Shown in pieces: positions 61,440-64,000 of a DNA stretch of 64,000 nt. The stretch comes from Pyropia yezoensis (lineage: Eukaryota > Rhodophyta > Bangiophyceae > Bangiales > Bangiaceae). Below the pieces are notes generated by a model. The model was not told the DNA's origin. It did no database searches and saw only the letters and a list, made by a program, of their open reading frames with translations. A program made the position numbers and the translations under genes. Each line of letters begins with the position of its first letter. The first letter of the stretch is position 1. The stretch covers positions 14,676,568 through 14,740,567 of the forward strand of contig CM020618.1 of assembly GCA_009829735.1 (NCBI GenBank), read 5' to 3'.

Positions 61440-64000
61440 GGCGACCTAAGGGAGTCCGCCCACCTCGGGTAGGACTCCCCAAGAACGTAAACCCACGTCG
61501 GGTCCTCGCGGTGCTGACGGGTGAGAGCTTCCAGGTGGCTGGACGGGTGCAACTAGCCCCCGGCCGTGCCTGTTGTGCCCGTATCGTACTTGATACCGGG
61601 TCAGGAGCCTCCTTGATAGGCAAGTCGCTATTACCAAAGGAGATGAAGCTCCAACGCTGGAAGTCTAAAGCTGACCATCTGATCGACATCAATGGTGGGG
61701 TACGTCCCATCGTTGGTGCCGTGACCCTACCAACTAGGTTGGGAACCAATGAGGTCGAGGTGACCTATGGAGTAGTCGAGAATATATCGGTACCCCTGCT
61801 TCTGGGTACCCCTTATGTTGTAACACAAGTGCCTTTGATTTGTGGGCCTGAGTATTGGGTCAAGTTGATGAATGGGGAGCCCATCCCCATCCTTGGTAAG
61901 GGAAAGTCTGTGGCTCCTGTGACAGTCTCACAGTCGAAGCCTGTTTGCTCTGTGAGAGAACGGTTTACTGCTACCCTGCGTTTAGCCCGTAAAGTCACGT
62001 TGCCCCCCAACTCGGTGGCGCACGTTGACGTTGTAACTGATTATACGGGGAACGGGTTGGCGCACCCTCACCCCCGTCTTGCTCGCAAGCACCAAGTGCA
62101 TGTTGCCCTTGGCACGATGGACTCCAAAGCCGGGGTTCCGTGGAGGATCCAGGTTATGAACCTGAGCTCGTCGCCCCAGTACTTCAAGTCGGGAGCCAAG
62201 TTCGGCTATATCGACCAACATGAGGGACCGGTAATAGCGGTCACCCTCAATGCGGGCGCGAGTAGCGATCCGAAGTCCGGAAAGGAGAAGCACCAAGCCA
62301 AGTCGGCCGCCTCTCCTCGGCCGCATGTGAACATGGAGAGTGTTCCACCCAGGTTGAGGGTTCAAGTTGAACGCCTCTTGGACCAATATCATAAGTTGTG
62401 GGATGGTCAATTGGGACTCATGAGAGCCACCCAACACCGGATCGAGTTGAAACCCGGTGCTCCCCCTATACGCCAACAACCGTATAGGGGAGGGCCCCGT
62501 TCAAGGGCCCTCGTTAAGGAGCAAGTTTCTTGCATGGAGGCCCTCGATGTGATCGAGGCCAGCAACGCCGACTGGGCGAGTCCGGTGGATATCGTCCCCA
62601 AAGTTGATGGGACCCCCCGGTTCTGTATCGACTACCGTAGGCTCAACGAGAGCACGGTGAAGGACAGTTATCCCCTACCTAAGATGGAAGACTGTCTGGA
62701 ATCTCTGGGGGAGTCAAACGTGTTCTCTACCCTAGGCTGTAACGCGGGGTACTGGCAAATTCCCATTGCCCCGGAAGACAGGCATAAAACTACCTTTACC
62801 TGTCACTGTGGTACCTACGAGTGCAAGCGACTACCGTTCGGACTGTGCAACGCGCCAGCAACTTTCCAGCGCGCTATGGACATGATTCTGGCTGAAGTAC
62901 GGTGGCAGATCTGTCTCGTGTGCCTAGACGATACCATTGTGTTCTCCCGAAGTCAGGAGGAGCACATTGGCCATCTTGACCAGGTGGTCAAGCTACTTGC
63001 TGACGCCGGTGTGTCACTGAAGGCGAGTAAGTGCCACCTCTTCACTCAGGAGGTGGAATACTTGGGACATGTTGTCCGTCCGGGGCGCCTCAGTGTCAAC
63101 GAGAAGAACTTGAGGGCCATCCGTAAGGCTCAGTACCCCCGGACCCAGACCCAGATGAGGAGCTTCCTCGGGATGTGTAACGTGTACCGACGTTTCACCA
63201 AGGGCTTCGCCAAGGTGGCGAAACCGCTGAATGAGTTAGTGAGCTCAACGCTACCGAAGAACCTGCCTCCCCCAAGTCAAGTGGAGCAGGAATCCTTTGA
63301 GACTCTTCGGGACCTTCTGCTGAAGCCCCCTATCCTGGCTATTCCCAGGTTGGGAGGCCACTACATCCTCGATGTGGACGCTAGGTACGAGCAACCTGGT
63401 TGTGTGTTGCTTCAGCAGCAGCCCGATATGGAGTACTTGCCGGTGGGATACTTCAGCAAGGGGCTGAACTCGGCGGAGAAGAACTATGGAGTCACCGAGT
63501 TGGAAGGACTCGCAGTGGTGTGGGCAGTGACGTCACTTCGTCACTACCTAGAGGGTGAGAAGTTCCTCATCCGCTGTGACCACCGGGCGTTGCAGTTCAT
63601 CTTCAAGACGGATTGCACGAACACACGCCTCAACAGGTGGAGGGTGCGGCTGGCGCCCTTCAACTTTGATATTGAGTACCGACCTGGCAGGCAACATGCC
63701 CTTGCCAACGGTCTTTCTCGGGTACCTACCGAGGGGCTGGACACTAACTCAGTCGATGAGGACATCCCCATCGTGGGGGTAGTCACGCGCTCGGGTCAAG
63801 CCTTGAACCCCGAGGCGCCAGGGAACAAGAAGTACTTGCCCCTGTCCCTGGACGAGGTGGTGAAGGCCCTGGCCGAGGATCCCTTCTGCAAGTCGCAGAG
63901 GGATACGCTGGATACGGTGGCGGAGACGCGGTTCTTTATCGGATACGATGGCCTCCTCTTGAGGAGGGGGGTATTCCAGGGGACCGAACAACTTGTCGTC
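61440..64000 (+). pseudogene. G1 pol, copy C (protease, RT, RNase H)
   Basis: Protease (LDTGSGASLI near 61590), reverse transcriptase core (about 62580-63120) and RNase H (about 63360-63700) are recognisable by comparison with copies A and D. The frame is broken at several places. It ends at the window edge. Confidence 0.85.

Larger units (their letters stand above)
58822..64000 (+). mobile_element. Ty3/gypsy chromovirus G1, copy C (partial)
   Basis: 5' LTR, primer-binding site, an open gag and a broken pol that runs to the window edge just after RNase H. It is closely similar to copies A and D. Pol has several breaks. Integrase, the opposite-strand region and the 3' LTR would lie to the right. 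Confidence 0.9.

Overview
The window is nuclear DNA of a GC-rich eukaryote. The evidence is GT-AG splicing in a histidine-phosphatase gene, LTR retrotransposons with chromodomain and half-tRNA features, Tigger/pogo DNA transposons, MITEs, and long GGC/GCC microsatellites. The phosphatase gene (7150-9399) looks like the plastid 2-carboxyarabinitol-1-phosphatase-like family, which favours a photosynthetic lineage. A GC-rich, intron-poor alga such as a bangiophyte red alga would fit, but that is inference. No rRNA, tRNA or CRISPR was recognised. A 500-N scaffold gap lies at 32208-32707.

Layout. 1-3866: 5' part of a minus-strand Ty3/gypsy element (family G2). 4017-5678: a whole pogo-type transposase ORF. 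6458-6774: two adjacent small non-autonomous elements. 7150-9399: the phosphatase gene with one intron. 9400-10100: a TATA box, a foldback and short tandem repeats. 10600-12682: an AAA-ATPase-like/PD-(D/E)XK nuclease gene lying in two frames. 12.7-16.4 kb: GC-rich low-complexity DNA without a supportable gene. 16476-17310: Tigger-type remnants. 18668-32207: two copies of a Ty3/gypsy chromovirus (family G1), a minus-strand copy having landed in the pol of a plus-strand copy. The inner copy carries a 2-kb coding block on the opposite strand between pol and its 3' LTR. 33500-35509: a small uncharacterised gene and a convergent APH-kinase-fold gene. 36154-37272: a decayed WD40 gene. 38.6-39.1 kb: a GC-rich minisatellite. 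39940-44743: a young, whole-looking Ty1/copia element with near-identical LTRs and a 5-bp target duplication. 44.7-54.3 kb: mostly empty DNA with repeats. 54297-58083: a Tigger element with both inverted repeats, touched at one end by a 198-bp MITE and followed by another copy of the same MITE. 58822-64000: a third G1 copy running out of the window.

Four host genes are reasonably supported: phosphatase, AAA/nuclease, small protein and APH-fold protein. One more is a relic (WD40). Transposable elements account for roughly half of the window. They show nesting, shared primer-binding sites between the two gypsy families, and MITEs with pogo-type ends (TA target, CAGT start) that could have been mobilised by Tigger/pogo transposases like those present here.
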